64,000 nt of DNA. Origin: Magnetospirillum moscoviense. Lineage in GTDB: Bacteria > Pseudomonadota > Alphaproteobacteria > Rhodospirillales > Magnetospirillaceae. The translations under genes and the position numbers were made by a program. Location: NCBI RefSeq assembly GCF_001650635.1, contig NZ_LWQU01000141.1, positions 1 through 64,000 of the forward strand, written 5' to 3'. Below, piece by piece: positions 33,844-43,110 of this stretch. Below the pieces are notes generated by a model, which saw only the letters and a program-made list of their open reading frames with translations, was not told where the DNA came from and made no database searches. How positions within the stretch are numbered: position 1 is the first letter of the stretch; every line of letters starts with the position of its first letter.

Positions 33844-34215
33844 TTACAGGCGCGGCGCGACGATCTTTTCAACCAACTTGACCAGCAGGCGATCCATACG
33901 GCCGGCCCAGCTTTCGTCGGCGTCGATCATCTCGCGGCAGCGGCGGAAGGCGCGCAAAACCGTGGTGTGGCTGCGGCCGCCGAACACACGGCCCAGTTCG
34001 GGCAGCGAGCACGAGGTCAGCAGGCGGCAATAGTACATGGCGGCCATTCGCGGCTTCCACAGGCGGTGATCGCGCGAATGAACCATCATCTCCCGCTCGG
34101 ACAGTCCGAATTCGGCGGCCACGGCGGCGATAACGTCGGCCACGAACGGATCGCTGACGCGATAACGGAGAGTCGGGGCCTGTGCGGAGCGGATTTCGGC
34201 CAGGGCGATGGACAT
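33844..34215 (-). CDS. Lone DnaA domain IV protein (helix-turn-helix)
   Basis: A 123-residue protein made almost only of the DnaA DNA-binding domain. VADVIAAVAAEFGLSEREM near residue 22, RMAAMYYCRLLTSCSLPELGRVFGGRSHTTVLRA, with the DnaA signature GGRSHTTV, near 55-88. There is no AAA+ domain, unlike DnaA. GGGGG lies 6 bases before ATG 34215; the longer start at 34245 lacks a ribosome site. A perfect palindrome sits 40 bases upstream. Likely a small regulator or DnaA antagonist (inference). Confidence 0.85.
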   Translation of the reverse strand: MSIALAEIRSAQAPTLRYRVSDPFVADVIAAVAAEFGLSEREMMVHSRDHRLWKPRMAAMYYCRLLTSCSLPELGRVFGGRSHTTVLRAFRRCREMIDADESWAGRMDRLLVKLVEKIVAPRL

Positions 34216-34254
34216 CGGGAACCCCCAAAATTGAACACTAGACATGGTGCTATT

Positions 34255-34270
34255 GTGCGCATGTGCGCAC
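34255..34270. promoter_or_regulatory. Perfect palindrome before the DnaA-domain gene
   Basis: GTGCGCA-TG-TGCGCAC (34255-34270), 39 bases upstream of the ATG at 34215. Its place near the likely promoter suggests an operator. The remaining gap 34271-34430 shows no gene. Confidence 0.5.
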
Positions 34271-34430
34271 CAGCTTCCACCCGCGAGTTGCGACTCGATG
34301 TGTCGCCGTGTGACGGCGAATGTGAACGATTTGTATATGTGCGGAGGGGGAAGGCGACCGTGCTAAAAGCGCGGAAATCCGCCGGGTCGGCCTGGCAGGC
34401 TTAGGCCAAAGATATAAGCCGCTTGCAGCT

Positions 34431-34781
34431 TTAGTACCCGTAGGGCTTGTCCGAGCCCCAGATCAGCGTCGCGACGTGACGACTGACCATCTTCATCAGG
34501 TCATAGGACGGGCGGACGAATTGCAGCGCCATCCAATCGCCGACCACTGCGCGGATTTCGGCCTTGCCCTTAGCGGAGCGCATGTCGGGCCAATTGGTCG
34601 AATCCAGTTCGAAATCGACTTCCAGTCCTTTCCACACGCGGGTGCCGGCCGGCACGGGGACCTTCATGCCGCCGATGGAGATGTCGAGCACCTCGAATTC
34701 ATGCCCCTCGAAGCGGGTGACAAGGCCGGTCCCGACATGACGGTCGTCAAAACGGCGATCATTCTTGGTGGGCTTGGACAT
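34431..34781 (-). CDS. PilZ domain protein (c-di-GMP binding)
   Basis: A 116-residue single PilZ domain. The two c-di-GMP motifs are present: DRRFDDRH near residues 8-15 (R-R-x3-R form) and DISIGGMKV near 33-41. ATG 34781 starts just before the first motif; a GTG at 34811 would add ten residues. Target unknown; a motility or exopolysaccharide effector is typical. Confidence 0.88.
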   Translation of the reverse strand: MSKPTKNDRRFDDRHVGTGLVTRFEGHEFEVLDISIGGMKVPVPAGTRVWKGLEVDFELDSTNWPDMRSAKGKAEIRAVVGDWMALQFVRPSYDLMKMVSRHVATLIWGSDKPYGY

Positions 34782-34860
34782 GAATGCGGTTCCATCAACT
34801 TGGTTCGGCACGATTGTAGCGCGGCTTCGGTTGGTTAGCCACCCCTAGCGAAAAGGGGGG

Positions 34861-36660
34861 TTAGAAGGCGTCCTCCCAGTGACGGGACAGTCGCATGGCC
34901 GAATTGATCAGGCCGACCATGGAATAGGTCTGGGGGAAGTTTCCCCACAGCTCGCCCGTTGCCGGGTCGATGTCCTCGGGCAACAGACCCAGGTTGTTGC
35001 GCCGTTCCAGCACGGTCTCGAACAGGGTGCGGGCCTCGTCTTGGCGCCCGATCGCCGCCAGCGCGTCGATGTACCAGAAGATGCAGATGATGAAGGCGGT
35101 CTTGGGCGTGCCGAAATCGTCCTTGGCGACATAGCGGAACAGGAAGTCGCCGGTCCGCAGGTGGCGGCCGACCTGGGTGACGGTGGCGGCGAACCGCGGG
35201 TCCGAGGCGTCGAGGAAGTCCACCTCGTGCAGCAGCAGCAACGTGGCGTCGAGGTCCTGGCCGTCGAAGCTCGAGACGAAGCACCCCATCGCTTCGTTCC
35301 ACGCGCGCTCGCAGATGATAGCGTGGAGGCGATTGGCCTCGCGCCGCCAAAAGGCCGAGCGGTCGGCCAGGCCGATATGACGGGCGATCTTGGCCAGACG
35401 ATCGCAGGCCGCCCAGCACATCACGGCCGAGAAGGTATGGACCGATTCGATGCTGCGCAATTCCCACGGGCCGGCATCGGGCTTGTCGAACACCGCGATG
35501 GCTCGATTGCCCAGGCGTTCCAGTTGCTCGAACAAGGCCTCGCCCGCCGGATGGGTCAGGCGGCGATCGAAGAAGGCGTGGGTCGATGCCAGCACCACGC
35601 TGCCGTAGACGTCGTTCTGAACTTGGATATGGGCCTGATTGCCGACCCGGACGGGCCGGTGCCCGCGATAGCCCGAAAGGTGATCCAACGCCACCTCGTC
35701 GATCGCCGTGTCACGGGTGATGCCGTAGACCGGGCGCAGTTCCCCCTCGGTGGCGTCCTCGACGATGTCGGTGATGAAGCGGAGGTAATCCTCCATGGTA
35801 CGGGTGACGCCCAGCCGGTTCAGGGCGTGAATGACGAAATAGGCGTCGCGCAGCCAGCAGAACCGATAATCCCAATTGCGCTCGGTGTTCTGGGCTTCGG
35901 GGATCGATGTGGTCAAGGCGGCGACGATCGCCCCGGTTTCCTCGAAATTGCACAGCTTGAGGGTGATGGCTGCGCGGATCACCGCGTCTTGCCATTCGAA
36001 CGGGATCGACAAGGCCCGCACCCAGCTGCGCCAATGGTCCTGGGTGTGTTCGAACAGGTCGCGCGCCGTCGCCTCGATGCCGGCCTGCAGGCTTTCGTCG
36101 CCGCCCAGCAGAAGGTCGATGGGGCGTTCAAGGACGAACGAGCGCCCCTCGAGGACATAGGATACCGGCGCGTTGGTGGTCAGCCGCAAGGTCTGGGCCG
36201 GCGACACGTAGCGGATATGATTGCTGCCACGGGTGATTTCCGGGACCAGCGCGCCGTTCTCGAAGCGGGGCGACAGGCGGATCAGGATGCGCGGGCGCCC
36301 CTTTACCGGCTGGATGCGGCGCACGATCATCGGCGGGCGGTAGATCCGCTCGTAAAGGGCGAAGCGAGGCGCGAAATCGGTGATCTCGACGATGCCGCCG
36401 TGATGGTCGTAAAGCGTGGTCCGCAGGATCGCGGTGTTGGGAACATAGGCCTGCTCACCATGGAGCTGGTCGACCAGTTGGATCGAGAATTCCCCGGCCC
36501 GGTCCGGCGGCGGTCTTCCTTGGGAATCGGTGTTCAGCAAGCCGTGGAACACCGCGTCGCCGTCCATGCGCGGGAAGCATCCCCACACCAAGGTCGCATG
36601 GGCGTCGATCAGGGCGGCGATGTTGCAGTTTCCGATGACGCCCAGTTCCAGGTTGCTCAT
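34861..36660 (-). CDS. Glycoside hydrolase family 15 (glucoamylase/trehalase-like)
   Basis: A 599-residue cytoplasmic hydrolase. The N-terminal beta-sandwich starts LGVIGNCNIAALIDAHATLVWGCFPRMD. The (alpha/alpha)6 barrel shows NWDYRFCWLRDAYFVIHAL near 268, GPWELRSIESVHTFSAVMCWAACD near 395 (catalytic Glu) and DIDPATGELWGNFPQTYSM near 565 (second Glu). Gene order after otsA-otsB suggests action on trehalose or a related glucan. ATG overlaps the otsB stop. Confidence 0.9.
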   Translation of the reverse strand: MSNLELGVIGNCNIAALIDAHATLVWGCFPRMDGDAVFHGLLNTDSQGRPPPDRAGEFSIQLVDQLHGEQAYVPNTAILRTTLYDHHGGIVEITDFAPRFALYERIYRPPMIVRRIQPVKGRPRILIRLSPRFENGALVPEITRGSNHIRYVSPAQTLRLTTNAPVSYVLEGRSFVLERPIDLLLGGDESLQAGIEATARDLFEHTQDHWRSWVRALSIPFEWQDAVIRAAITLKLCNFEETGAIVAALTTSIPEAQNTERNWDYRFCWLRDAYFVIHALNRLGVTRTMEDYLRFITDIVEDATEGELRPVYGITRDTAIDEVALDHLSGYRGHRPVRVGNQAHIQVQNDVYGSVVLASTHAFFDRRLTHPAGEALFEQLERLGNRAIAVFDKPDAGPWELRSIESVHTFSAVMCWAACDRLAKIARHIGLADRSAFWRREANRLHAIICERAWNEAMGCFVSSFDGQDLDATLLLLHEVDFLDASDPRFAATVTQVGRHLRTGDFLFRYVAKDDFGTPKTAFIICIFWYIDALAAIGRQDEARTLFETVLERRNNLGLLPEDIDPATGELWGNFPQTYSMVGLINSAMRLSRHWEDAF

Positions 36661-37394
36661 ACTTGACCCTCCTTGTCCTGGGTCGCGAGCCAGCGCCGCA
36701 GCGCCGTGGGCGACGAAACCCGGAATCCTGCCAGCGTGTCGGCGCTGTCGCCGACATGGATCGACACGCCGCCCAGATCGTTGACGGCCGCGAAGCCGCT
36801 TTCATCGGTGGAATCGTCTCCGACGAAAATCGGGCGACGGCCCAGATAGGGGTGTCGTCTCATGAAATCCTTGATGGCGCGGCCTTTGGTGAAGCCGGCA
36901 GGCACGATCTCGACCACCGCCTTGCCGTCCTGCAGCCGCAGGGGCGGGCTTGCCCCGATGATCGCGGCTGCCGCCGTCGCGCGCAGCTCGTCGGCCAATT
37001 CTGGGGCGCCGCGGTAGTGAACGGCCAAAGCCACGCCCTTATGTTCCAGGGCCAGACCGGGGCGTTGGGCGACCAGGGTCGTCAACCGGGTGGTGACGGG
37101 GACGGGGACGGGGCGTCCATCGTTCGATTGGTGACCGGCCAGGCGCCATTGGACTCCGTGGCAGCCGACGGCATCGAATCCGCCGGGGAACAATCGATCG
37201 ATGCTGTCCAGGGTGCGGCCGCTGACCAGCGCCAGCGCGCCGCCGAAGCGATCCGACAACCGCGTCAGCAATGCCGCAAGGCCCGCCGGCACGCTGACCA
37301 GCTCCGGTGCCGGCGCCAAATCCAGCAAGGTGCCGTCGATGTCCAGAAACAAGGCCCAGGAAGCGCCGTCGATGACCGGGATCGGCTCGGTCAT
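36657..37394 (-). CDS. otsB: Trehalose-6-phosphate phosphatase
   Basis: A 245-residue HAD enzyme. ALFLDIDGTLLDLAPAP near residue 14 has the two catalytic Asp; LVSGRTLDSIDRLFPG near 56; KGVALAVHYRG near 118; and PIFVGDDSTDESGF near 188 has the metal Asp pair. It converts trehalose 6-phosphate from OtsA to trehalose. Overlaps both neighbours by 4 bases, so one transcript is likely. Confidence 0.95.
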   Translation of the reverse strand: MTEPIPVIDGASWALFLDIDGTLLDLAPAPELVSVPAGLAALLTRLSDRFGGALALVSGRTLDSIDRLFPGGFDAVGCHGVQWRLAGHQSNDGRPVPVPVTTRLTTLVAQRPGLALEHKGVALAVHYRGAPELADELRATAAAAIIGASPPLRLQDGKAVVEIVPAGFTKGRAIKDFMRRHPYLGRRPIFVGDDSTDESGFAAVNDLGGVSIHVGDSADTLAGFRVSSPTALRRWLATQDKEGQV

Positions 37395-39643
37395 GGCTGG
37401 CGCGGCTTGCCGGGGGTGGTGGCGATGGCGATCTGGCGTTCCAGATTGCTCCGTTTGCGGATGCGCGAGGCGTCCAGCAGCATGCGCCCGGCCCAGAAAT
37501 AGATATTGTGCTCGCCGACGATCTCGCGCATCAGGCGCATGCGGTCGCGGCGCTGCTCGGCGGGCATCGACAGCCCATCGGCAAGTGCCTCACCCATGGC
37601 TTGAATGTCATAGGGATTGACGATCAGGGCCTCGTGCAGTTCGCGTGAGGCGCCGGCGAAGGTCGACAGGATCAAGACGCCGTCTTCGTCGTCGCGTGCC
37701 GCGACGAATTCCTTGGCGACCAGATTCATGCCGTCGTGCAGACTGGACACCAGGCAGATGTCGGCGGCGCGAAACAAGGTGAAGACCTCGTCCGGTTCGT
37801 GGTGGGTGGGAACCAGAATGATGGGTTTCCAGTTGTCGGTGCCAAATCGGTTGTTGATGGCATCGGCCTGATTTTGCGCTTCGACCTGGGTGTCGCGATA
37901 GGCCTCCAATCTGCTGCGGGTCGGGGCGGCGACCTGGACCAGGGTGAATCGTTCGATCCATTCCGGGTGGCGCTCCAGCAGGCTGCCGACCGCGCGGAAC
38001 CGGTCGGCGATGCCCTTGGTGTAGTCGAATCTCTCGACGCCGACCGCCAAGCGGACCGAGGGTTTCAGTCCGTAGCGCTCGAGAATCCGCTTGCGGCACT
38101 CGGGGACCGGCGGCTGGCCTGCCAGGGCGAGCGGCGGCCATTCGATGGAGATCGGATAGGGGCGGACCAGGGTGGTCGCGTTGCCGGCCCGGACGTTGCT
38201 GCGCTCGCGGTCGATGTGGCATTCCAGGAAGCGATCGACGGATTCCAGGAAGTTCAGGCAATGGAACTGGGTGTGAAATCCCAGGATCGAACTGCCCAGC
38301 AGGCCCGATAGCAGTTCCTCTTTCCACGGGCAGATGCTGAAGACCTCGGGGTTGGGCCACGGAATGTGCCAAAAGGTGATGATGGTCGCGTCGGGCAGTT
38401 TCTCGCGGATCATCGCGGGCAGCAGGGCGAAATGATAGTCCTGGATCAGGACGGTCGGGTTGGTGGTCTTGCATTCCGCCACCACCGCGTCGGCGAATTT
38501 CCGGTTGACCGCGACGTAATGCTCCCAGTCCGACGAGCGGAACACCGGGCGGACGAAGGCGATATGGCACAGCGGCCACAGGCCTTCGTTGGCCAGTCCG
38601 AAATAATAGCCGTCCTGCTCTTCCTCGCTGAGCCAGATTCGTCGCAAGGTATAGGTCGGTGCTTCCGGCGGCACCTGGATGTGATCGTTCTCATCGACGG
38701 TCAGGCGGTCGGCCGATCCGCTGCCATGGGCGACCCAGGTGCCGCCGCACGCCCGCATGATCGGTTCCAGCGCAGTGACCAGGCCGCTGGCCGGGCGTTG
38801 CAGGGCGATCTGGCCGTCATCGTCGTTGTGGATGTAGGGTTCGCGATTGGACACCACCAGGATTTCGGCGTTGGGAAGTTCGCTGCGCAGCAAGGTGCGC
38901 AAGCTTTCCGGCCCCCAATCGACCTTGATCGCCTCGCCCAGGCCGCGCGGAGCATCCATGTCGCGCAAGATCTTGCGGATATTGCTGATCAGGGGGGCGA
39001 CCTCGGGCGGCACAGGTTGGTCGTTTGCCCCGTCGGCCGCCGGTGGCGTCAATCCCTGCTTGACCGCCCTGACCCAGCCCTGCAGCGTGATGCGCGCGAC
39101 CAGGACTGTCACTGTCGCGGCGCTCAGGGCCAGCAAGCCCAAGGCGGCGGCCAGATAGCCCTCGGCGCTGGAACTGCGCCGTTCGATGAACTTCAAATCG
39201 TGCAGGATCACCAATCGCGGCGAGAGGCTGTCATTGGCGGCCAGCGAGAAGGTGGCGACCAGGATCGGGCCGGTCTCGATCGCCTCGACGACGAAGGCAT
39301 GCGGAGCCGGCGTCACCTTCGGGCAGGCCAGCCTTTTCGGCCAGGCCGGCGACTGGTTGGTCAGCTTCCCGTCGGGCGAGCACAGTCCGACCGCCAGCAA
39401 TCGCTCGTCCTGGGCAATGGTCTTGAACAATTCGTCGATCCGGCGCTGCGCCTTGCGATCGCCGGGCGCGGTGGCCAATTCGACGACGGTGTCGCGGATC
39501 GAGTTGAACACCAGCTCCGAGCGCATCTCGACGTCGGCGCGAAACCATCGTTCGATCAGGCTGCCGACCAGCGGGGCGCCGGACCAGGCGATGGCGCCCA
39601 AAACCAGAAGCAAGGGAAGGATGAAGCGAAGGGACATCCGCAT
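37391..39643 (-). CDS. otsA: Trehalose-6-phosphate synthase fused to a membrane sensor-like region
   Basis: A 750-residue protein; normal OtsA is about 460. Residues 1-25 are a first membrane helix, 26-155 a periplasmic region ([38 protein letters not shown]) like sensor domains, 157-182 a second helix, then a cytoplasmic linker. The GT20 enzyme runs from about 258: [65 protein letters not shown]. Thus synthesis may be tied to an external signal such as osmolarity (inference). First gene of the trehalose operon. Confidence 0.92.
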   Translation of the reverse strand: MRMSLRFILPLLLVLGAIAWSGAPLVGSLIERWFRADVEMRSELVFNSIRDTVVELATAPGDRKAQRRIDELFKTIAQDERLLAVGLCSPDGKLTNQSPAWPKRLACPKVTPAPHAFVVEAIETGPILVATFSLAANDSLSPRLVILHDLKFIERRSSSAEGYLAAALGLLALSAATVTVLVARITLQGWVRAVKQGLTPPAADGANDQPVPPEVAPLISNIRKILRDMDAPRGLGEAIKVDWGPESLRTLLRSELPNAEILVVSNREPYIHNDDDGQIALQRPASGLVTALEPIMRACGGTWVAHGSGSADRLTVDENDHIQVPPEAPTYTLRRIWLSEEEQDGYYFGLANEGLWPLCHIAFVRPVFRSSDWEHYVAVNRKFADAVVAECKTTNPTVLIQDYHFALLPAMIREKLPDATIITFWHIPWPNPEVFSICPWKEELLSGLLGSSILGFHTQFHCLNFLESVDRFLECHIDRERSNVRAGNATTLVRPYPISIEWPPLALAGQPPVPECRKRILERYGLKPSVRLAVGVERFDYTKGIADRFRAVGSLLERHPEWIERFTLVQVAAPTRSRLEAYRDTQVEAQNQADAINNRFGTDNWKPIILVPTHHEPDEVFTLFRAADICLVSSLHDGMNLVAKEFVAARDDEDGVLILSTFAGASRELHEALIVNPYDIQAMGEALADGLSMPAEQRRDRMRLMREIVGEHNIYFWAGRMLLDASRIRKRSNLERQIAIATTPGKPRQP

Positions 39644-39762
39644 CAGCGGGTGCCTTGTTCGGCACTGGGGGTACGCATGCGGGGCCTCGCATGGATCGAA
39701 ATTTCCGATGGGAGTTATTTGATGCGTCGAATGTGGCGAGAGTGTGGCCGGCGTCCGGGCAC

Positions 39763-39793
39763 AAAAAAACCCGCGAAATCGCGGGTGCTTTTG
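39763..39793. terminator. Possible intrinsic terminator upstream side of otsA
   Basis: A tract, then ACCCGCG (39769-39775) and CGCGGGT (39780-39786), then GCTTTT. Seven-base stem, so moderate strength. Confidence 0.5.
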
Positions 39794-39922
39794 TTTGGTG
39801 GCCTAGATTCAGAAACCAAGCGCGACACCGACGGTTTTCGGCGCATCACCGACATCTACGAACCCCGCGCCGATCGCTGGGTGATGCAAGACGGCCGGCT
39901 GCTGGAAAGGGCGGCGGCATGA
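39777..39922 (+). pseudogene. Possible Kelch-like coding remnant
   Basis: The + strand reads RVLLFGGLDSETKR, then RRITDIYEPRADRWVMQDG and stops at 39922. FGG plus YEPRADRW resembles one Kelch blade, but there is no start codon and the frame passes through the terminator-like hairpin. Could be chance. Nothing else is seen in 39644-39932. Confidence 0.25.
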
Positions 39923-39932
39923 ACGCGGCAGT

Positions 39933-40205
39933 TCACCCCGCCTTGGGCAGTCCGGCGGCCTGGCGCAAAAGGTCGTTGACCCGGGTCTGCCAGCCCGGCC
40001 CCGAGGCGCGGAAATATTCCAGCAGGTCAGGGTCGAGGCGGATGCTCACCGGCTTCTTCGGCGCCTCCGCCTTGGGGCGGCCGCCCTTCCGGATCAGCCT
40101 GTCGCCTTCGTACAAATCGGCCTTGGCGAACCATTCCTGGGTCAGCTCGGGGGCATCGTCGGGGTCAACCCAGGGCGTCTTGGTACTGTCGTTCTTCTTT
40201 GGCAT
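39933..40205 (-). CDS. brnA: BrnA-type antitoxin
   Basis: A 90-residue type II antitoxin. A disordered start (MPKKNDSTKTPWVDPDDAPE) leads to a ribbon-helix-helix: KKPVSIRLDPDLLEYFRASGPGWQTRVNDLLRQAA, the BrnA pattern. GAGG lies 7 bases before ATG 40205, better placed than for ATG 40211. Overlaps the toxin gene by 41 bases. Expected to bind BrnT and the operon operator. Confidence 0.9.
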   Translation of the reverse strand: MPKKNDSTKTPWVDPDDAPELTQEWFAKADLYEGDRLIRKGGRPKAEAPKKPVSIRLDPDLLEYFRASGPGWQTRVNDLLRQAAGLPKAG

Positions 40206-40434
40206 GGCCATACCTCATGGAAATGATGCGCTTCGCCCCCTCCCGCCACGTCCAGACGATGACGACGAAGCGATCGTCCAGATATCCCGCCGTGATGAAA
40301 CGGGCCTCGCCGTAAGCGAACCGCTCGTCGGCGAAGGTGAAATTCCGATGGGCGAACACCTTCGCCGCATCGGCGAAGTCCAGGCCGCGCTCGGCAAGGG
40401 TGACGGCTCGCTTGGCTTCATCCCAGGTGATCAA
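40165..40434 (-). CDS. brnT: BrnT-type ribonuclease toxin
   Basis: An 89-residue RelE-like toxin. ITWDEAKRAVTLAERGLDFADA at the N-terminus, DDRFVVIVWTWREGAKRIISMRYGHAKEERQY at the C-terminus fit BrnT, which cleaves RNA and halts translation. The start is TTG 40434; the normal BrnT N-terminus leaves no room for another. A promoter with -10 only 6 bases upstream would make the mRNA nearly leaderless. Confidence 0.88.
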   Translation of the reverse strand: MITWDEAKRAVTLAERGLDFADAAKVFAHRNFTFADERFAYGEARFITAGYLDDRFVVIVWTWREGAKRIISMRYGHAKEERQYQDALG

Positions 40435-40646
40435 GGATCGATCGTAGATACAAAAACCTCGGCCGTCAAGGTTTCTGTATCTACAAAAACCAACTTGCCT
40501 AAGCCATTGGCCGGTACATCGACGGCTTCTATAATCCCGTCAGGCGATATTCCGCCCTGGGATACAAAAGCCCATTCCGCTTCGAGGCCGAAGGCGCATA
40601 AACGGAAAAACGCTCTCGCCTCTTTCTGGGCAAGTCCAGTTAACAA
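40431..40646 (-). CDS. Doubtful 71-residue ORF upstream of brnT
   Basis: Reads MLTGLAQKEARAFFRLCAF, later GISPDGIIEAVDVPANGLGKLVFVDT. It runs through the brnTA promoter palindrome and stops at the toxin start codon, so it may be spurious. No family recognised. Confidence 0.25.
   Translation of the reverse strand: MLTGLAQKEARAFFRLCAFGLEAEWAFVSQGGISPDGIIEAVDVPANGLGKLVFVDTETLTAEVFVSTIDP
40441..40484 (-). promoter_or_regulatory. brnTA promoter inside an inverted repeat (probable operator)
   Basis: Arms 40444-40459 and 40469-40484 pair with one mismatch over 16 bases (GTAGATACAAAAACCT and AGGTTTCTGTATCTAC). On the minus strand a -35 TTGACG (40469-40464) and -10 TACGAT (40446-40441) are 17 bases apart. 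Antitoxins of this family repress by binding such palindromes. Confidence 0.65.
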
Positions 40647-40673
40647 ATCAGCGGATTCGGCGGGTCTGAAAAT

Positions 40674-40749
40674 TGGTGGAGCCGAGGGGAATCGAACCCC
40701 TGACCTCCGCAGTGCGATTGCGGCGCTCTCCCATCTGAGCTACGGCCCC
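40674..40749 (-). tRNA. tRNA-Ala (CGC)
   Basis: 76 bases with encoded CCA. Acceptor GGGGCCG, D-arm GCTCAGATGGGAGAGC, anticodon loop ATCGCAC (anticodon CGC), T-loop TTCGATT. The accessory brnTA patch lies on its 3' side; no att-like repeat of its end is seen. Confidence 0.95.
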
Positions 40750-40894
40750 ATCAAGGGCGCCGAAAATATGGGAAGGCCCTGGGGCTGTCAAGCGATGGTT
40801 CGGGCGGCTGATCGGGCCGGCGCCTCTTGCGCCGCGAGCCTTGTGCGGCTAGGTTTCCATCGGTCGCGCCACCTTTGAGGGGAAGCCCCGTTCC

Positions 40895-41200
40895 ATGAGC
40901 ATCATCCTGGAGCCGTTGCTGACGGTCATCTATTTCGCCCTGGAACTCTATTGGTACATCGTCCTGGCGACGGTGATCTTTAGTTGGCTGCTGGCCTTCG
41001 GGGTGATCAACACCTACAACCACGCGGTGCGCACCATCGGCGACGTGCTGAACCGGCTGACCGAGCCGGCGCTGCGGCCGATCCGCCGCTGGATTCCCGA
41101 TTTCGGCGCCGTCGATCTGTCGCCGGTGGCGCTGTGGCTGATCTTGCTGTTCCTGCAGATGGTGGTGCAGAAGCTGATCATGGCGGTTCGCGGCCTGTGA
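40895..41200 (+). CDS. YggT family membrane protein
   Basis: A 101-residue protein with two hydrophobic segments (about residues 7-35 and 75-98). LYWYIVLATVIFSWLLAFGVIN and LTEPALRPIRRWIPDFGAVDLSPV are YggT signatures. Role in membrane or osmotic physiology is poorly known. Its stop overlaps the next start (GTGA). Confidence 0.93.
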   Translation: MSIILEPLLTVIYFALELYWYIVLATVIFSWLLAFGVINTYNHAVRTIGDVLNRLTEPALRPIRRWIPDFGAVDLSPVALWLILLFLQMVVQKLIMAVRGL

Positions 41201-41550
41201 CCGGCGGGCCGGTCACGAAGGTTGACGCGACCGGCGGGCCGGTCACGGTGGTGGCGGGCGGTGTTCGCGTCGCCATCCGCCTGACGCCCAAGGCCTCACG
41301 CGATCGCGTCGAGCAGGTGGTCGCCGACGCCTGCGGCAACCAGGCGCTGAAGGCCACGGTGACCGCGGTGCCCGAGGACGGCAAGGCCAACCAGGCCCTG
41401 CTGAAGATGTTGTCGAAGGAATGGAAGGTGCCCAAATCGACGATGGAGATCGTCCAGGGCGCCACCGACCGGCGCAAAGTGGTTTTCATCTCCGGCGACG
41501 CGGCCGAACTGGCCGACCGCCTTGACCAATGGATGGCGAAACGATCATGA
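41197..41550 (+). CDS. YggU / DUF167 family protein
   Basis: A 117-residue protein from GTG. The core from residue 24 is DUF167: [55 protein letters not shown]. The first 20 residues are odd, two copies of a TGGPVT-led decapeptide from a 30-base DNA repeat (41199-41217 and 41229-41247), absent from typical members. GTG 41251 or so could be the real start. Overlaps folD. Confidence 0.88.
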   Translation: MTGGPVTKVDATGGPVTVVAGGVRVAIRLTPKASRDRVEQVVADACGNQALKATVTAVPEDGKANQALLKMLSKEWKVPKSTMEIVQGATDRRKVVFISGDAAELADRLDQWMAKRS

Positions 41551-42446
41551 CCCAGGCCAAGCTCATCGACGGCAACGCGTTCTCGGCCGGATTGCGCGAC
41601 GAAATCACCGCGCGCGTCCACGAAATTCGCGACGGCCATCGGATCACCCCCGGCCTGGCGGTGGTGCTGGTGGGCGAGGACCCGGCCAGCCAGGTGTATG
41701 TCCGCAACAAGAACAAACGCGCCGCCGAATGCGGCATGACATCGTTCGAGCACATCTTGCCGGCCGACACCCCCGAAAGGCACCTGCTGACCCTGATCGA
41801 GGGTCTGAACGACGATCCGATGGTCCATGGCATCCTGGTTCAGTTGCCGCTGCCGCGTCACATCGATTCCCAGAAGGTCATCGAAGCCATCCGTCCGGAC
41901 AAGGATGTCGACGGCTTCCATCCGTGGAATGTCGGCAAGCTGGCGGCCGGCGGCGTCGGGCTGATCCCCTGCACACCGTTGGGCTCGATGATGATGCTGC
42001 GCGACCATCTGGGCTCGCTGGCCGGCATGAAGGCCATCGTGGTCGGCCGCTCGAACATCGTCGGCAAGCCGATGGCCCATTTGTTGATCCGCGAGAACTG
42101 CACGGTCACCGTGGCCCATTCCCAGACTCGCGACCTGCCGGGCGAGGTCCGGGCCGCCGACATCGTCATCGCCGCCGTCGGCAAGCCGGAAATGATCAAG
42201 GGCGACTGGATCAAGCCGGGTGCCACGGTGATCGATGTCGGCATCAACCGCGTGGCGGCCGAAGGCGGCAAGACCCGGCTGGTCGGCGACGTCGATTTCG
42301 CCGGCGCGGTCCAGGTGGCCGGCGCCATCACCCCGGTCCCGGGCGGCGTCGGGCCGATGACCATCGCCTGCCTGCTGCGCAACACCCTGACCGCGGCGGC
42401 CCGCCTGCACCGGCTGGACATCCCCGAGGCGCATCCGTGGAACTAG
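41547..42446 (+). CDS. folD: Methylenetetrahydrofolate dehydrogenase / cyclohydrolase
   Basis: A 299-residue bifunctional folate enzyme interconverting 5,10-methylene- and 10-formyl-THF. [14 protein letters not shown] near residue 50 holds the catalytic Lys; [15 protein letters not shown] near 92; [14 protein letters not shown] near 118; and [18 protein letters not shown] near 265. ATG 41547 overlaps the DUF167 stop (ATGA). Confidence 0.97.
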   Translation: MTQAKLIDGNAFSAGLRDEITARVHEIRDGHRITPGLAVVLVGEDPASQVYVRNKNKRAAECGMTSFEHILPADTPERHLLTLIEGLNDDPMVHGILVQLPLPRHIDSQKVIEAIRPDKDVDGFHPWNVGKLAAGGVGLIPCTPLGSMMMLRDHLGSLAGMKAIVVGRSNIVGKPMAHLLIRENCTVTVAHSQTRDLPGEVRAADIVIAAVGKPEMIKGDWIKPGATVIDVGINRVAAEGGKTRLVGDVDFAGAVQVAGAITPVPGGVGPMTIACLLRNTLTAAARLHRLDIPEAHPWN

Positions 42447-43099
42447 CGGAACTGGGGCTGGCCATAGCCCTGTTCCTGTTTTCGCACAGCCTGACCAATC
42501 GCCCGGGTTTTCGCCGCCGCGCCGAGGCCCGCCTGGGCGGCAAGCTGGGCTTCATCCTGGCCTATTCGGTTCTGTCGCTGGCCTTGCTGGCCTGGATCGT
42601 CGCCGCCTACCGCGCCGCGCCGGTGGTTCTGCTGTGGGAGCAGGCTGCCTGGATGCGGTGGGTACCGCCGGTCGCCATGCTTCCCGGCTGCGTGCTGCTG
42701 GCCGGCGGCATGGTCAGCGCCAATCCCTTTTCCATCGGCCCGGGCGGCAAGGGGTTCGATCCGGCCCGGCCCGGCCTGCTGCGGCTGACCCGCCATCCGG
42801 TCCTGTGGGGGCTGGCCCTGTGGGCGGCCGCGCATATCGTGCCCAACGGCGATGTCGGCGCCTTGATGGTGTTCTTGCCGCTGCTGGGCTTGGCGCTGGT
42901 CGGTCCCCGCATCCTGGATGCCAAACGTCGGGCTGGGTTGGGATGGTCCGAATGGGCTCGGCTGGCCGCACTGACCGGCAGGCCACGGTGGGCGATGATC
43001 ACGGAAATGGGGGTTTGGCGCCTGCTGGCCGGGCCGGCCCTGTGGGCCATCCTGGTGGCCGGTCACGAAATGGTGATCGGCGCCAGTCCGCTCCCATAA
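42437..43099 (+). CDS. NnrU family membrane protein
   Basis: A 220-residue protein with about six membrane segments from a GTG that overlaps the folD stop. [12 protein letters not shown] near residue 13, [35 protein letters not shown] near 95 and [10 protein letters not shown] are NnrU traits. NnrU is related to the isoprenylcysteine methyltransferase fold and was found with denitrification genes; its chemistry is unsettled. Confidence 0.88.
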   Translation: MELAELGLAIALFLFSHSLTNRPGFRRRAEARLGGKLGFILAYSVLSLALLAWIVAAYRAAPVVLLWEQAAWMRWVPPVAMLPGCVLLAGGMVSANPFSIGPGGKGFDPARPGLLRLTRHPVLWGLALWAAAHIVPNGDVGALMVFLPLLGLALVGPRILDAKRRAGLGWSEWARLAALTGRPRWAMITEMGVWRLLAGPALWAILVAGHEMVIGASPLP

Positions 43100-43110
43100 C
43101 CGATCGCCGT

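Noticed and set aside
34879-36666. 595-codon plus-strand frame opposite the GH15 gene
   Set aside because: Antisense of a protein with intact GH15 catalytic motifs and operon overlaps.
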